Part shown: positions 45,921 through 55,281 of the stretch, piece by piece
Layout of the letters: each line of letters starts with the position of its first letter
How positions within the stretch are numbered: the first letter of the stretch is position 1
Assembly: GCF_026898095.1 (NCBI RefSeq)
Contig: NZ_CP114015.1
Coordinates: forward strand, 868,001 to 932,000
Direction of reading: 5' to 3'
Source: Arthrobacter sp. ATA002
GTDB lineage: Bacteria > Actinomycetota > Actinomycetes > Actinomycetales > Micrococcaceae
DNA length: 64,000 nucleotides
The notes under the pieces: model-generated
What the model saw: only the letters and a program-made list of their open reading frames with translations
What the model was told of the DNA's origin: nothing
Databases searched by the model: none
Position numbers and translations under genes: made by a program

Positions 45921-46712
45921 GTGTCCGAGCAAGAACTCGAATCACAGATCAATGACAAAGCCGCTGATCTGGATGCCGAGGATGAAGCGACCGCAGCAGA
46001 CGCCGCCGAGGCGCCCGCCGGGGCCGACGTTCCGGCGGAGGACGCCGACGCCGCCGACGAGGCCGTGAACTCTGATTCCGAAGAATCCGAAGACTCCGAA
46101 GAAGAGCCCGAGGAAGATCCCGCCGAAGCCTTCAAGGCAAAGCTGCGCCGCCAGGAAGGTGACTGGTACGTCATCCACTCCTACGCAGGTTACGAAAACC
46201 GCGTGAAGGCCAACCTCGAGACCCGCATCCAGACCCTGGACATGGAAGAGAACATCTTCGAAATCCAGGTTCCGATGGAGGAAGTCGTCGAGATCAAGAA
46301 CACCACGCGCAAGATCGTCAACCGGGTCCGCATCCCCGGTTACGTCCTGGTCCGCATGGAACTGACCGACGCGTCCTGGGGTGTGGTTCGGCATACTCCC
46401 GGCGTCACGGGCTTCGTGGGCAACGCCCACAACCCGGTGCCGCTGAGCCTCAAAGAGGTTTACTCCATGCTCGAGCACACCGTGGTTTCCCCGAAGGTCG
46501 AAACCGGCAAGCCTGCGCAGGAGTCCCCGAACTACGCCGTGGACTTCGAAGTGGGCGAGCCCGTCACGGTGAACGAAGGACCGTTCGAAACGCTCCAGGC
46601 CACGATCTCCGAGATCAAGCCCGAGTCCCAGCAGCTGGTGGTCCTCGTGACGATCTTCGAGCGCGAGACTCCGGTCACCCTTGGCTTCGGCCAGGTCACC
46701 AAGCTGGCGTAG
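45921..46712 (+). CDS. nusG: Transcription termination/antitermination protein NusG
   Basis: 263 residues, GTG start behind AGGAA. The first 75 residues are very acidic (runs of Asp/Glu), an extension common in actinobacterial NusG. The NGN domain runs [20 protein letters not shown] to [12 protein letters not shown], with the RNA-polymerase-contacting [14 protein letters not shown]. The KOW domain is [20 protein letters not shown]. It binds RNA polymerase and links transcription to Rho or to ribosomes. Confidence 0.96.
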   Translation: MSEQELESQINDKAADLDAEDEATAADAAEAPAGADVPAEDADAADEAVNSDSEESEDSEEEPEEDPAEAFKAKLRRQEGDWYVIHSYAGYENRVKANLETRIQTLDMEENIFEIQVPMEEVVEIKNTTRKIVNRVRIPGYVLVRMELTDASWGVVRHTPGVTGFVGNAHNPVPLSLKEVYSMLEHTVVSPKVETGKPAQESPNYAVDFEVGEPVTVNEGPFETLQATISEIKPESQQLVVLVTIFERETPVTLGFGQVTKLA

Positions 46713-46842
46713 CACAAAAGACTTCGTTGTCTGCAGGTCCGCTTTACCCTGCCGGCAGCGTCCGGCCGCCACGCCATGGCGGCCACCAACCCGGACGGAC
46801 GCTCCTGTTCCCCGGGAACATAATTTAGAGAAGGACCCTTTC

Positions 46843-47274
46843 ATGGCCCCCAAGAAAAAGGTCACCGGCCTCATCAAGCTGCAGATCAACGCAGGTGCCG
46901 CCAACCCGGCTCCTCCGATCGGTCCGGCACTTGGCCAGCACGGTGTCAACATCATGGAATTCTGCAAGGCGTACAACGCTGCAACGGAATCCCAGCGCGG
47001 CAACGTCATCCCCGTGGAGATCACGGTCTACGAAGACCGTTCCTTCACCTTCATCACCAAGACTCCTCCGGCTGCCCAGCTGATCAAGAAGGCTGCCGGC
47101 GTCGCCAAGGGTTCCGCAACCCCGCACACCTCAAAGGTTGCCAACCTGACGCAGGCCCAGGTCGAAGAGATCGCCACCATGAAGATGGAAGACCTCAACG
47201 CCAACGATGTCCAGGCTGCCGCCAAGATCATCGCCGGCACTGCCCGTTCCATGGGTATCACCGTAGAAGGCTAA
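46843..47274 (+). CDS. rplK: 50S ribosomal protein L11
   Basis: 143 residues, ATG 46843. [20 protein letters not shown] and [19 protein letters not shown] form the N-terminal domain that contacts thiostrepton and elongation factors; the C-terminal domain [20 protein letters not shown] binds 23S rRNA. Standard length. Preceded by GAAGGA; in the nusG-rplK-rplA unit. Confidence 0.98.
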
Positions 47275-47415
47275 TTAGCCTCCTCACCGGGAAGCGGGTT
47301 CGCCCGCCGAACAAACACTTACACTCATAAAAGCCGTTCGTGCCGTGGTGCACGACGGCGTGTGGCAGGCCGAGCGCGGTCCGACAGACCACAACTGCAC
47401 AAGGAGAAAAAGCAG

Positions 47416-48123
47416 ATGGCAAAGCGCAGCAAAGCATATGAAGCAGCTGTAGCCAAGATCGATGCGGACAAGCTGTACGCACCGGTTGAGGCTGTAGGGC
47501 TGGCTAAGGAAACCAACCCGTCCAAGTTCGATGCAACCGTAGAGGTCGCATTCCGCCTGGGCGTCGATCCCCGCAAGGCCGACCAGATGGTCCGCGGCAC
47601 GGTCAACCTGCCCCACGGTACGGGTAAGACCGCCCGCGTCCTGGTTTTCGCAACGGGCGAGAAGGCGGAGCAGGCTATTGCAGCCGGCGCTGACTTCGTT
47701 GGTTCCGATGACATGATCGAAAAGGTTGCAGCAGGCTGGACCGACTTCGACGCCGCCGTCGCCACCCCCGACATGATGGGCAAGGTCGGCCGCCTGGGCC
47801 GCGTCCTGGGCCCGCGTAACCTCATGCCGAACCCGAAGACCGGCACGGTTACCCCGAACGTGGCCAAGGCCGTCACGGATATCAAGGGTGGAAAGATCGA
47901 CTTCCGCGTCGACAAGCACTCCAACCTGCACTTCATCATCGGCAAGGTGTCCTTCGATCAGCAGAAGCTGGCCGAGAACTACGCTGCAGCCCTGGAGGAA
48001 GTCCTGCGCCTGAAGCCGTCCGCTTCGAAGGGCCGCTACATCCAGAAGGCAACGGTCACCACCACCTTCGGCCCGGGCATCTCCGTTGACCCGGCCGTTA
48101 CCAAGGTTCTCACCGAGGCGTAA
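47416..48123 (+). CDS. rplA: 50S ribosomal protein L1
   Basis: 235 residues, ATG 47416 behind AAGGAG. The two-domain L1 fold is clear: [40 protein letters not shown], the RNA-binding [20 protein letters not shown], and the closing [14 protein letters not shown]. It forms the L1 stalk and in many bacteria represses its own mRNA; the 140-base gap before it has an imperfect stem (GTGCCGTGGTGCAC) that could be such a target, which is unproven. A strong terminator follows. Confidence 0.98.
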   Translation: MAKRSKAYEAAVAKIDADKLYAPVEAVGLAKETNPSKFDATVEVAFRLGVDPRKADQMVRGTVNLPHGTGKTARVLVFATGEKAEQAIAAGADFVGSDDMIEKVAAGWTDFDAAVATPDMMGKVGRLGRVLGPRNLMPNPKTGTVTPNVAKAVTDIKGGKIDFRVDKHSNLHFIIGKVSFDQQKLAENYAAALEEVLRLKPSASKGRYIQKATVTTTFGPGISVDPAVTKVLTEA

Positions 48124-48179
48124 TTGGCTATAGGGTCCGACCAGGCCCCCGGGAGCGCATGCCGTTCCTGATCCGGCTC

Positions 48180-48213
48180 AAGGCGGCCGCAGCTCTTGCT
48201 GCGGCCGCCTTTT
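48180..48213 (+). terminator. Terminator after rplA
   Basis: AAGGCGGCCGCAGC and GCTGCGGCCGCCTT pair over 14 bp around TCTT, then TT. Confidence 0.9.
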
Positions 48214-48247
48214 GCTGTCTCCGGCCGCTTCGGGCAGGATGTGATCC

Positions 48248-49339
48248 ATGACCCAGACATCTGCCGTGATCGCTCCGCTGGCCATCCCGGCAAGCCTGGA
48301 CGCCTCGGACCCCGCCGCTGCTGACTTTATCGCCGCCGTCGAGCTCATGAATGCGAGCCTTCGGGAGACATGGGGCAATGACGATTTCAGGGATGCGCCG
48401 CATACGCAGCTGGCGGGTTTCCACCCTTCACCGACGCGGCGGCGGATCCTGCTCGGTGCCCGGATCGGTGATGAGCTCGTGGGCGTGGCCACGCTGAAGC
48501 TGCCGTTGATGGACAACACGCACTCGGCACTGGTGCATGTGGCAGTGGCGCCGGAGGTCCGGCGCAGCGGCTTGGGCAACCGACTGTACGCGGCGGCTGA
48601 ACAGGCGGCGGCAGCGGACGGGCGCCGCACCCTCCTGGGCGAAACCGACCATCCGGTGCGCCCCGAAACCGCGCCAGGTCCCGTGCTGGCACCAAGAAGC
48701 GGGATCGGCGCCATTCCCGCGGACAGCGCCGCACGCTTTGCTGCTGACCGGAAGTTCGACTTGGAACAGGTGGAGCGTGTCAGCCTCCTGAACCTGGCGG
48801 ACGCCGCCGTCGGGCCGGACGCGCTCAAGGACGCTGCTGCCGCTGCCGGCGGCGACTACGCCCTGGAGTACTGGCGGGGCGCATGCCCGGAGGAACTCGT
48901 GGATGCCTATGCGGCGCTCCGGCGGAAAATGAGCACCGACGCGCCCATGGCCGGGCTGGACCTCGAAGAGGAACACTGGGACGCGGCCCGGGTCCGGGAA
49001 ACCGAGCGGAAGGCCCGGGACATGGACGCCGAGGTCCTCGTCAGCGCGGTACGGCACCTTCCCACCGGGGAGCTGGCCGGTCACACGGTGCTGATGGTCT
49101 TCAACAGCAACCCCGCCGTCGCGTTCCAGGATGACACGCTGGTGCTCAGGGAGCACCGCGGCCACCGGCTGGGCATGCTGCTCAAGACGGCAAACCTGGT
49201 CCGGCTGCGGGAGGAACTGCCCCGGGCCGCCCGTGTCTGGACGTGGAACGCCGCCGAGAACGGCTACATGCTGTCCATCAATGACACGCTGGGCTTTGCG
49301 CCCGCCGGATATTCCGGGGAATGGCAAAAGACGCTGTAA
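48248..49339 (+). CDS. GNAT N-acetyltransferase, double-domain
   Basis: 363 residues. The N-terminal GNAT domain has SALVHVAVAPEVRRSGLGNR followed by a second acetyl-CoA helix; the C-terminal domain has TLVLREHRGHRLGMLLKTAN and VWTWNAAENGYMLSINDTLG, the tail of mycothiol-synthase-like or aminoglycoside-type acetyltransferases. Two tandem GNATs are common in actinobacterial small-molecule acetylases of unknown substrate. It lies right after the rplA terminator and before a FadR-type regulator, same strand. Confidence 0.85.
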   Translation: MTQTSAVIAPLAIPASLDASDPAAADFIAAVELMNASLRETWGNDDFRDAPHTQLAGFHPSPTRRRILLGARIGDELVGVATLKLPLMDNTHSALVHVAVAPEVRRSGLGNRLYAAAEQAAAADGRRTLLGETDHPVRPETAPGPVLAPRSGIGAIPADSAARFAADRKFDLEQVERVSLLNLADAAVGPDALKDAAAAAGGDYALEYWRGACPEELVDAYAALRRKMSTDAPMAGLDLEEEHWDAARVRETERKARDMDAEVLVSAVRHLPTGELAGHTVLMVFNSNPAVAFQDDTLVLREHRGHRLGMLLKTANLVRLREELPRAARVWTWNAAENGYMLSINDTLGFAPAGYSGEWQKTL

Positions 49340-49401
49340 CCAAGAGACGCTGTGACGCCGGGCGTCCGGCGGCCGCGGCGGCCACCGGGTAAAGTTGCTG
49401 G

Positions 49402-49410
49402 TCTGACATC
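49402..49410. promoter_or_regulatory. Candidate regulator operator, upstream of the FadR-type gene
   Basis: TCTGACATC, 30 bases before the regulator start, also occurs at 50238-50246 before the kinase gene. The shared word suggests a common binding site. Confidence 0.35.
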
Positions 49411-49439
49411 CGGACGGATGGCTGCACATCAGGGGGAGC

Positions 49440-50143
49440 ATGGAACGCAAGACACTGGTTGATACGGTGGCGGACCAGCTTCTGGACCGGATTATTGCCG
49501 GCGTGATCGAGGTGGGGTCCGTGCTGCCCTCGGAAGCGGACATCGCTGCGGATGCCAACGTCAGCCGGCTCACTGTCCGGGAAGCCCTCAAAGCCCTGCG
49601 GGCCAAGAACGTGGTTAATGTCCAGCGCGGCCGGGGCACCTACATCAATCCGCCCGAGGTATGGACGTCGCTAGACGCCATGATGCGGGCCACGGCGAGG
49701 GGAGTCGGGGAGGGCAGTGCCTCCTGCAGCTGCTGGAAGTGCGGCGCATGATCGAAACCGGCGCCGCCTTCCTCGCGGCAGGACGCCGCACCGCCGCCGA
49801 TGTCGAGCTTCTGGCCAAACACCTGGCAGGCATGGAAGCCGCCTCCGCGGCGGCTGATGTGGATGCCTTCGTCCGGGAGGACATTGCCTTCCACGATGTG
49901 GTGCTCCGGGCCTCGGGCAACGTCCTGGTGCCGGCGATGTATGAACCCCTGAACCGGCTCCTGGCGAACGGCCGCCGGGAGACTTCCGCCGTACCGGTGA
50001 TCCAGGAGCATGCCATTGCCATGCACCGGCAGGTTCTGGACGCCATAGCGGCCGGAAGCGGCGAGGAAGCCCGCCTGGCCATGGACCGCCACATGGACCA
50101 GACCCAGGACGACCTCGTCCGGCACGTCCTGGCGCGGCCGTAA
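49440..50143 (+). CDS. FadR-subfamily GntR regulator (frame broken near 49725)
   Basis: About 235 residues after repair. N-terminal winged HTH: VDTVADQLLDRIIAGVIEVG, LPSEADIAADANVSRLTVRE and the wing VVNVQRGRGTYINPP. A C is missing in AGTGCCTCCTGCAG near 49725, after which the FCD ligand domain follows: LLQLLEVRRMIETGAAFLAA, DIAFHDVVLRASGN and HAIAMHRQVLDAIAAG, with Asp/His metal ligands of FCD. It is likely the local repressor of the acid-sugar genes that follow, responding to a pathway acid. Those genes start 122 bases downstream. Confidence 0.85.
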
Positions 50144-50236
50144 GCCCCAGCCCGGCCCGGTGCCGTCCGCTGCCGGCGGCTCCGGCTCATCGGATTCACC
50201 ACCCGTGTTCCACGTCTCCTTTTCGCCATGTAAGAT

Positions 50237-50250
50237 ATCTGACATCTGAC
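50237..50250. promoter_or_regulatory. Candidate operator before the acid-sugar operon
   Basis: Direct repeat ATCTGAC-ATCTGAC, just before the ribosome site AAAGGAG of the kinase gene. It contains TCTGACATC, shared with the site before the regulator gene. Confidence 0.4.
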
Positions 50251-50265
50251 TACAAAGGAGTGTTC

Positions 50266-51686
50266 ATGGAAGACCTTCCCGGCCTGCTGGCCGGATATCC
50301 CGCGCCGGTTCCCACCGCCGCCGCAGACGTGGCAGCCGGTGCCGGCAGCGCCGTCTTCGTGGTCCTCGACGACGATCCGACGGGCACCCAGTCCGTTGCC
50401 GGCCTTCCCGTCCTCACCTCCTGGACGGAAGACGACTTTGACTGGGCGTTCGGGACCGGCAGCCCGGCCGTCTACGTGCTGACCAATTCGCGCAGCCTGG
50501 CCGGACAGGACGCAGCCCGGATCAACCGGGAAGTAGTTGCGGGGGCCCACGCGGCCGCGGTCCGCCGGGGAGTGCAGCTGGCCTTCGTATCGCGCAGCGA
50601 CTCCACCCTGCGCGGCCACTATCCGCTGGAGACAGACGTCCTGGCTGAAGCCATGGCGGAGGCGGGAATGCCGTCGCCGGATGCCGTCGTCATGGTCCCC
50701 GCCTTTCCGGACGCGAACCGCGTGACCATCGGCTCGGTGCATTACCTGCGCAGCGGCGACAGCCTGCAGCCCATCGCCGAAACGGAGTTCGCCCGGGATG
50801 CCACCTTCGGATACTCCAGCTCCAGCCTGCCCGGTTACGTCGAGGAAAAGACCGCCGGCCGGATCAGTGCCGGCGAGGTGCTTTCCCTGACGCTGGACAT
50901 CATTCGCGGCGGGCCCGAAAAGACCGCGGCCGCGCTTTCCAGTGCCCGGAACTCACAGCCGGTCGCCGTCGACGCCGTATCCGAAGACGACCTTCGCCTG
51001 TTGGCGCTGGGCCTGCAACGGGCTGAGGCCGCCGGCAAGACCTTCCTCTACCGGGTTGGACCGCCCTTCGTCCGCGCCGCCATTGGCCAGGAACAGCACG
51101 CGCCGCTCACGGCCCGCGAGGTCTACGGCGCCGGGCACCGGACCGCAGCCGCGGCGGCCTGATCGTGGTTGGCTCGCATGTTGGTGTCACCACCCGCCAG
51201 CTGAACCATCTGCAGGAGGTCCGGCCGCCCTCCCTCACGGTGGAGATCGAAGTCGACTCCGTTATTGATCCGGCAGCCCGCGCCGGACACCTCGAAGCGA
51301 TCGTGGACCGCACCGTCCGGGGCCTTGCCTCCGGCGACGTGGTGCTGCACACCAGCCGCACACTGGTGACCGCAGCAACGGGGGATGAATCCCTGGACAT
51401 TTCCCGGCGGGTCTCAGCCGCCGTCGTTGAGGTGGTCCAGCGCGTCCTGGCTGCAGCTCCGCCGCGCTTCGTGATCGCCAAGGGCGGTATCACGTCCTCG
51501 GACGTCGCGTCCAAGGGCCTGCACATTGGACGTGCCATGGTGCGCGGGCCCATGCTGCCCGGCATCGTCTCGCTGTGGGAGCCGATCGACGGCCCTGCCG
51601 CAGGCATCCCGTACATCGTCTTCGCCGGCAACGTGGGGGACGACACGTCTCTGGCCGCCGTCGTCGACACTCTTTCGGAAAACTAA
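50266..51686 (+). CDS. Four-carbon acid sugar kinase, DUF1537 family (frame broken near 51138)
   Basis: About 474 residues after repair. ATG 50266 is chosen because AAAGGAG precedes it. The N-terminal domain begins VFVVLDDDPTGTQSVAGLPV with the substrate Asp cluster, then YVLTNSRSL and FVSRSDSTLRGHYPLETDVL. One C is missing in GGGCACCGGACCGC near 51138; the expected join is GHPDRSRGGLIVVGSHVGVT. The ATP domain ends AKGGITSSDVASKGLHIGRA and FAGNVGDDTSLAAVV. Enzymes of this family phosphorylate 3-oxo-tetronates or threonates (OtnK, DtnK, LtnK types); which acid is used here cannot be told. Next gene 8 bases on. Confidence 0.87.
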
Positions 51687-51694
51687 GGAACGCC

Positions 51695-52609
51695 ATGAAT
51701 CCCACTGCAGAAAACCGCGCCTACACCGTTGCCGTCCTGGGCCTGGGAGCCATGGGGCTGCCGATGGCAACCCGGCTCGCGTCCGGCCTCACGGTTCACG
51801 GCTTCGACATTGCCGCGGCGCGGCTGGAACTGGCCGAAGCCGCCGGAATCCGGACGTTCGGTTCCGGAGCGGAAGCCGCCGCCGGTGCCGATGCCGTGCT
51901 GCTGGCAGTACGCAACGGTGCCCAGCTGAACGAGGTCCTTTTCGGCGAATCCGGCATTGCCTCCGCGCTCAAGCCTGGCGCAGTCGTGATCATGACCAGC
52001 ACTGTGGGCGTCGCGGCCGTCACCGAGGTTGCCGCCGCACTGGCGCAGCTGCAGGTTGACCTGGTGGATGCACCGCTGTCCGGCGGACCGGTCCGCGCCG
52101 GCGCCGGCGACCTCCTGATTGTCGTGGGTGCCACGGAAACAGCGCGGGCAGCTGCCGCCCCCGTGCTTGGACTGCTCGCGTCCACGCTGACCGTCGTCGG
52201 AGACAACCCCGGCGACGGGCAGGCCCTCAAGACAGTCAACCAGCTGCTCTGCGGCGTGCACATCGCTGCCGCTGCCGAAGCCATGGCGCTGGCGGATGCA
52301 CTGGGGCTGGACCGGGAAAAGACCCTCGAAGCGCTGCAGTCGGGCGCCGCCGCGTCCTTCATGCTGGGCAACCGCGGCCCGCGGATGCTCCAGGCCTATG
52401 AGGAGGACGGCGCGGAGGTGCTTTCCCGCCTGGACATCTTCGTCAAGGACATGGGAATCGTTACCAAGGCCGCACGCGAGGTTGCGCTGCCCACCCCGGT
52501 CGCCACGGCGGCCGAACAACTTTACCTGCTGGGGCAGGCAGCGGGCCTCGGTGCCGCAGATGATTCCGCCGTCGTCAAGGTCGTTGCTCCCCGCCGTCCC
52601 GGCGCCTAG
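51695..52609 (+). CDS. 3-hydroxyisobutyrate dehydrogenase family, threonate/tetronate 2-dehydrogenase type
   Basis: 304 residues from ATG 51695. NAD loop VAVLGLGAMGLPMATRLASG, substrate-binding VDAPLSGGPVRAGAGDLLIV, and the catalytic Lys in ALKTVNQLLCGVHIAAAAEA. The subgroup that sits beside DUF1537 kinases (LtnD/OtnD, formerly YgbJ) oxidises C2 of L-threonate or D-erythronate-like acids. So it should act first, giving the 2-oxo acid for isomerisation and phosphorylation. Part of the same operon as the kinase and permease. Confidence 0.87.
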   Translation: MNPTAENRAYTVAVLGLGAMGLPMATRLASGLTVHGFDIAAARLELAEAAGIRTFGSGAEAAAGADAVLLAVRNGAQLNEVLFGESGIASALKPGAVVIMTSTVGVAAVTEVAAALAQLQVDLVDAPLSGGPVRAGAGDLLIVVGATETARAAAAPVLGLLASTLTVVGDNPGDGQALKTVNQLLCGVHIAAAAEAMALADALGLDREKTLEALQSGAAASFMLGNRGPRMLQAYEEDGAEVLSRLDIFVKDMGIVTKAAREVALPTPVATAAEQLYLLGQAAGLGAADDSAVVKVVAPRRPGA

Positions 52610-52664
52610 CCACCGCACCACCCCCTGTAAAAGACACACCCCACCCCTGTCAAAGGAGACAACC

Positions 52665-54077
52665 ATGAGCGCACTGTCGCTCCTGATCATTGCGGTGGCC
52701 GGCGTCGCCGTCCTGCTGCTGGCCGTGATCAAATTCAAGATTCCGGCCTTCCTGGCCCTGCTGACCGTCAGCGTCCTGGTCGCGGTTGCAGCGGGCATCC
52801 CGCTCAACGAAGTCGTCACAACCGTCCAGGCGGGCATGGGAGGCACCCTGGGATCCGTCGCCATCCTCGTGGGCCTGGGCGCCATGCTGGGCAAGATGAT
52901 TGAACTCTCCGGCGGTGCCGAGGCCCTGGCCGGAAAATTCACCAAAATCCTGGGACCCAAGCGGGTCACCGCCGCATTGACCGCCGCAGCGTTCCTGCTG
53001 GCCATTCCGGTGTTCTTCGACGTCGGATTCATCATCCTGGTGCCGATCGTCTACGGCTTCGCCAAAGCGGCCGGTGTAAACCCGCTCAAGGTGGGACTCC
53101 CGGTGGCAGCCATTATGCTGGCGATCCACGTGGTGGTTCCGCCGCATCCGGGCATTGTCGGCGGCGCCGGCGTGACCGGTGCGGACATCGGCTGGATCAC
53201 CATCCTGGCCCTGGGCATCTGCGCCGTCCTCGGTTTTGCCGCGTACTTCCTGGCGAAGCGGATCAACCGCCGCGACTACCCGATGCTCCCGGCCACCGCC
53301 GAGCAGTTCCGGCTCTTCGGCTCCGGCAAATCCGAGGTAGAGCAGGAATCCGGCGCAGGCGGCACGGCCATCAAGACCGCCGTGCAGGCACCGCCCAGCC
53401 CCGCCATGATCATTGCCCTGATCGTGCTGCCGATCCTGATGATCATGCTCGGCACCGTCAGCGCAGTGGTTCTGCCCGAGGAGTCGCCTGCGCTCCCCGC
53501 CCTGACCCTGATCGGCTCGCCGGTCATCGCCCTGCTGGTCACCGTCTTCCTGGCCTTCTTCTTCCTCGGCATCCGCCGCGGCTGGAGCTCGGCCACCACC
53601 GGAGAGGTCATGGACGCCGCCCTGGCCCCGACCGCCATCGTGATCCTGGTGACGGGTGCCGGCGGCGCCTTCGGCAAGGTCCTGACCGAATCCGGGATCG
53701 GGACCGCGCTGGCCGATTCGTTGTCCTCGGCAGGACTGCCGATCCTGCTGATGGGCTTTGTGCTGGCCGCGGTCCTGCGCGCCGCCCAGGGCTCCGCCAC
53801 CGTCGCGATCGTGACCACCGCAGGCCTGCTCGCGGGCTCCATCACCGCGGGCGACTTCTCGGCCCTGCAGGTCGCGCTGATCACCATCGCCATCGGTTTT
53901 GGCGCCTTCGGCCTGTCGCACGTCAACGATTCCGGCTTCTGGATTGTCACGCGCTATCTCGGCCTGTCCGTGGCGGACGGCCTCCGGACCTGGACCGTGC
54001 TCACCACGGCCCTGGGCGTTCTCGGCTTCCTCCTGACGAGCCTGCTCTGGGTCGTCCTGAGCCCGCTGGGAGGCTGA
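52665..54077 (+). CDS. GntP family acid-sugar permease
   Basis: 470 residues, about 12 hydrophobic helices, ATG 52665 behind AAAGGAG. GntP landmarks: FKIPAFLALLTVSVLVAVAA near the start, AIPVFFDVGFIILVPIVYGF, VVPPHPGIVGGAGVTGADIG, and LRAAQGSATVAIVTTAGLLA in the C-terminal half. The family imports gluconate and related sugar acids with protons. Given the kinase and dehydrogenase beside it, a threonate or erythronate-like acid is the likely cargo. E. coli YgbN has the same neighbours. Confidence 0.92.
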   Translation: MSALSLLIIAVAGVAVLLLAVIKFKIPAFLALLTVSVLVAVAAGIPLNEVVTTVQAGMGGTLGSVAILVGLGAMLGKMIELSGGAEALAGKFTKILGPKRVTAALTAAAFLLAIPVFFDVGFIILVPIVYGFAKAAGVNPLKVGLPVAAIMLAIHVVVPPHPGIVGGAGVTGADIGWITILALGICAVLGFAAYFLAKRINRRDYPMLPATAEQFRLFGSGKSEVEQESGAGGTAIKTAVQAPPSPAMIIALIVLPILMIMLGTVSAVVLPEESPALPALTLIGSPVIALLVTVFLAFFFLGIRRGWSSATTGEVMDAALAPTAIVILVTGAGGAFGKVLTESGIGTALADSLSSAGLPILLMGFVLAAVLRAAQGSATVAIVTTAGLLAGSITAGDFSALQVALITIAIGFGAFGLSHVNDSGFWIVTRYLGLSVADGLRTWTVLTTALGVLGFLLTSLLWVVLSPLGG

Positions 54078-54078
54078 C

Positions 54079-54962
54079 GTGCGGGCGAACCTGAGGGAGA
54101 CTGTCGCGCATCAACTGGCACGGGGCGCCGCCGTACCGGCGTTCACCTGCTACGACTTCACCACCGCCATGGCCGTGACGGCGGTGGCGGAGGCGGCCGG
54201 CCGGCCCGTGATCCTCCTCGTCGCGCCAAAGACCGCGGGGGAGCGGAAGGGCCGAGGTTCATCACGGCCCTCCGCGGCCTGGCCGATGCGGCGGAGGTGC
54301 CGGTGCTCGTGCAGCTGGACCACGCCGCCGACGGCGGGCTCATCCTGGCTGCCGTCGCCGCAGGTGCCGATTCGGTCCTGGCCGACGGTTCCGCGCTGGA
54401 ACCGAACGCCAACGCGGACTTTGTGGCCGGCGTCGTACGCTCGCTGGCCGGCACCGGCGTCACCGTGGAAGCGGAACTGGGTGCGCTGCCCGGAGACGAG
54501 GACGACGCCGGGGCGGCGGCAGGGGCCGACGCGGCTGCGGGCATGACGGATCCGCTGCGCGTGCCGGAGTTCTTGGCCGCATCCGGTGCGGATCTGCTGG
54601 CTGTGGCCGTGGGCAACGTTCACGGCAATTACCGGGGCGAACCGAAGCTGGACTGGAAACGCGTAGCTGACGTGCGGGCCGGCGCCGCCGGTGTGCCCCT
54701 GGTGCTGCACGGGGCGTCCGGCCTGCCGGAGACGGACCTGCGCGCCGCCGCGGCCGCCGGCATCGGCAAGGTGAACATCAACACTGAGCTGCGCACCTCC
54801 ACCCTGGCCGCTGTCGAGCGCGCGCTGCCGGGGCTGCGGGCTGCCGGGGAGAACATGCTTGGACTGCAGCAGGCGTGGACCTCATCAGCGGGCGCCACGG
54901 CAGGGTGGGCGCTGAGCCTGTTGGACGCCGCGCCGGCCGGCACTGGAAGCAGCTCCTCCTAA
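54079..54962 (+). CDS. Class II (FbaA-type) ketose-bisphosphate aldolase family protein (frame broken near 54240)
   Basis: About 294 residues after repair, GTG start one base after the permease stop. The start VRANLRETVAHQLARGAAVP is followed by AFTCYDFTTAMAVTAVAEAA. One base is missing in the G-rich stretch near 54240, after which FITALRGLADAAEVPVLVQL continues. The zinc ligands of class II aldolases are all present: QLDHAADGG, AVAVGNVHGNYRGE and LVLHGASGLPETD, plus KVNINTELR. It is thus expected to be an active metal aldolase that cleaves or decarboxylates the phosphorylated product of the kinase. Known threonate clusters use an Aldolase_II/OtnC-type decarboxylase instead. Confidence 0.85.
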
Positions 54963-54973
54963 CCCCGCCGCCG

Positions 54974-55023
54974 GAGAATCCCGGGCAGGCCGGCCGATCC
55001 GATTTGGCCTGCCCGGGATTCTC
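54974..55023. repeat. 18-bp perfect inverted repeat between the aldolase gene and rplJ leader
   Basis: GAGAATCCCGGGCAGGCC and its exact complement GGCCTGCCCGGGATTCTC are separated by 14 bases. No T-run follows. It may terminate the acid-sugar operon in both directions before the ribosomal promoter. Confidence 0.85.
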
Positions 55024-55034
55024 CCGTACGCTTG

Positions 55035-55281
55035 TAGATACCAAAGACCGTCGGTCGATGTGCTTTCAATCCCACTCTCATCCTGGATCTCCGGGACCGC
55101 GGGTGGACTCCGGTTGATCGGACATCCGAAAGTCCCTTCAGAGGGCGGCCTGCGCAGGTGAACGAACTCAGCCCCACGGCGCGCCTCAGTGCGTGCCTGC
55201 TGCTCAGCCCCGTGCATCTGCCCGGGGCGTTTTTTATGTTCGGGACCCGATCCACCGGCACTATTCCCCGGAAGGAGGGTT
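55035..55281 (+). promoter_or_regulatory. Ribosomal protein L10 leader (rplJ promoter and leader)
   Basis: TAGATA (55035-55040) is a plausible -10. The following roughly 240 bases contain GCGCAGGTGAACGAACTC and GTGCGTGCCTGCTGC-like elements characteristic of bacterial L10 leaders, where L10-(L7/L12) binds a kink-turn and represses. The end has a GC hairpin with T6 at 55207-55235, before the AAGGAGG site of rplJ. Call rests on position and motif memory, not on a model search. Confidence 0.6.
55207..55235 (+). terminator. Hairpin with T-tract in the rplJ leader (possible attenuator)
   Basis: GCCCCG and CGGGGC pair across a 10-base loop, followed by G and TTTTTT, 47 bases before the rplJ ATG. 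An intrinsic terminator inside a leader fits attenuation control. Confidence 0.65.

Noticed and set aside
36124..51686. Split genes as programmed frameshifting or as true pseudogenes
   Set aside because: The breaks are at unrelated places in many unrelated genes, lack slippery heptamers, and hit essential secE. A technical cause explains all of them.
8187..54962. Homopolymer changes as phase variation
   Set aside because: Runs are only two to five bases, too short for phase-variable tracts, and affect housekeeping genes.
55141..55260. Short ORF (start 55189) joined upstream of rplJ as an N-terminal extension
   Set aside because: L10 homology and the AAGGAGG site place the start at 55282; the upstream part is leader RNA with a hairpin and T-run.
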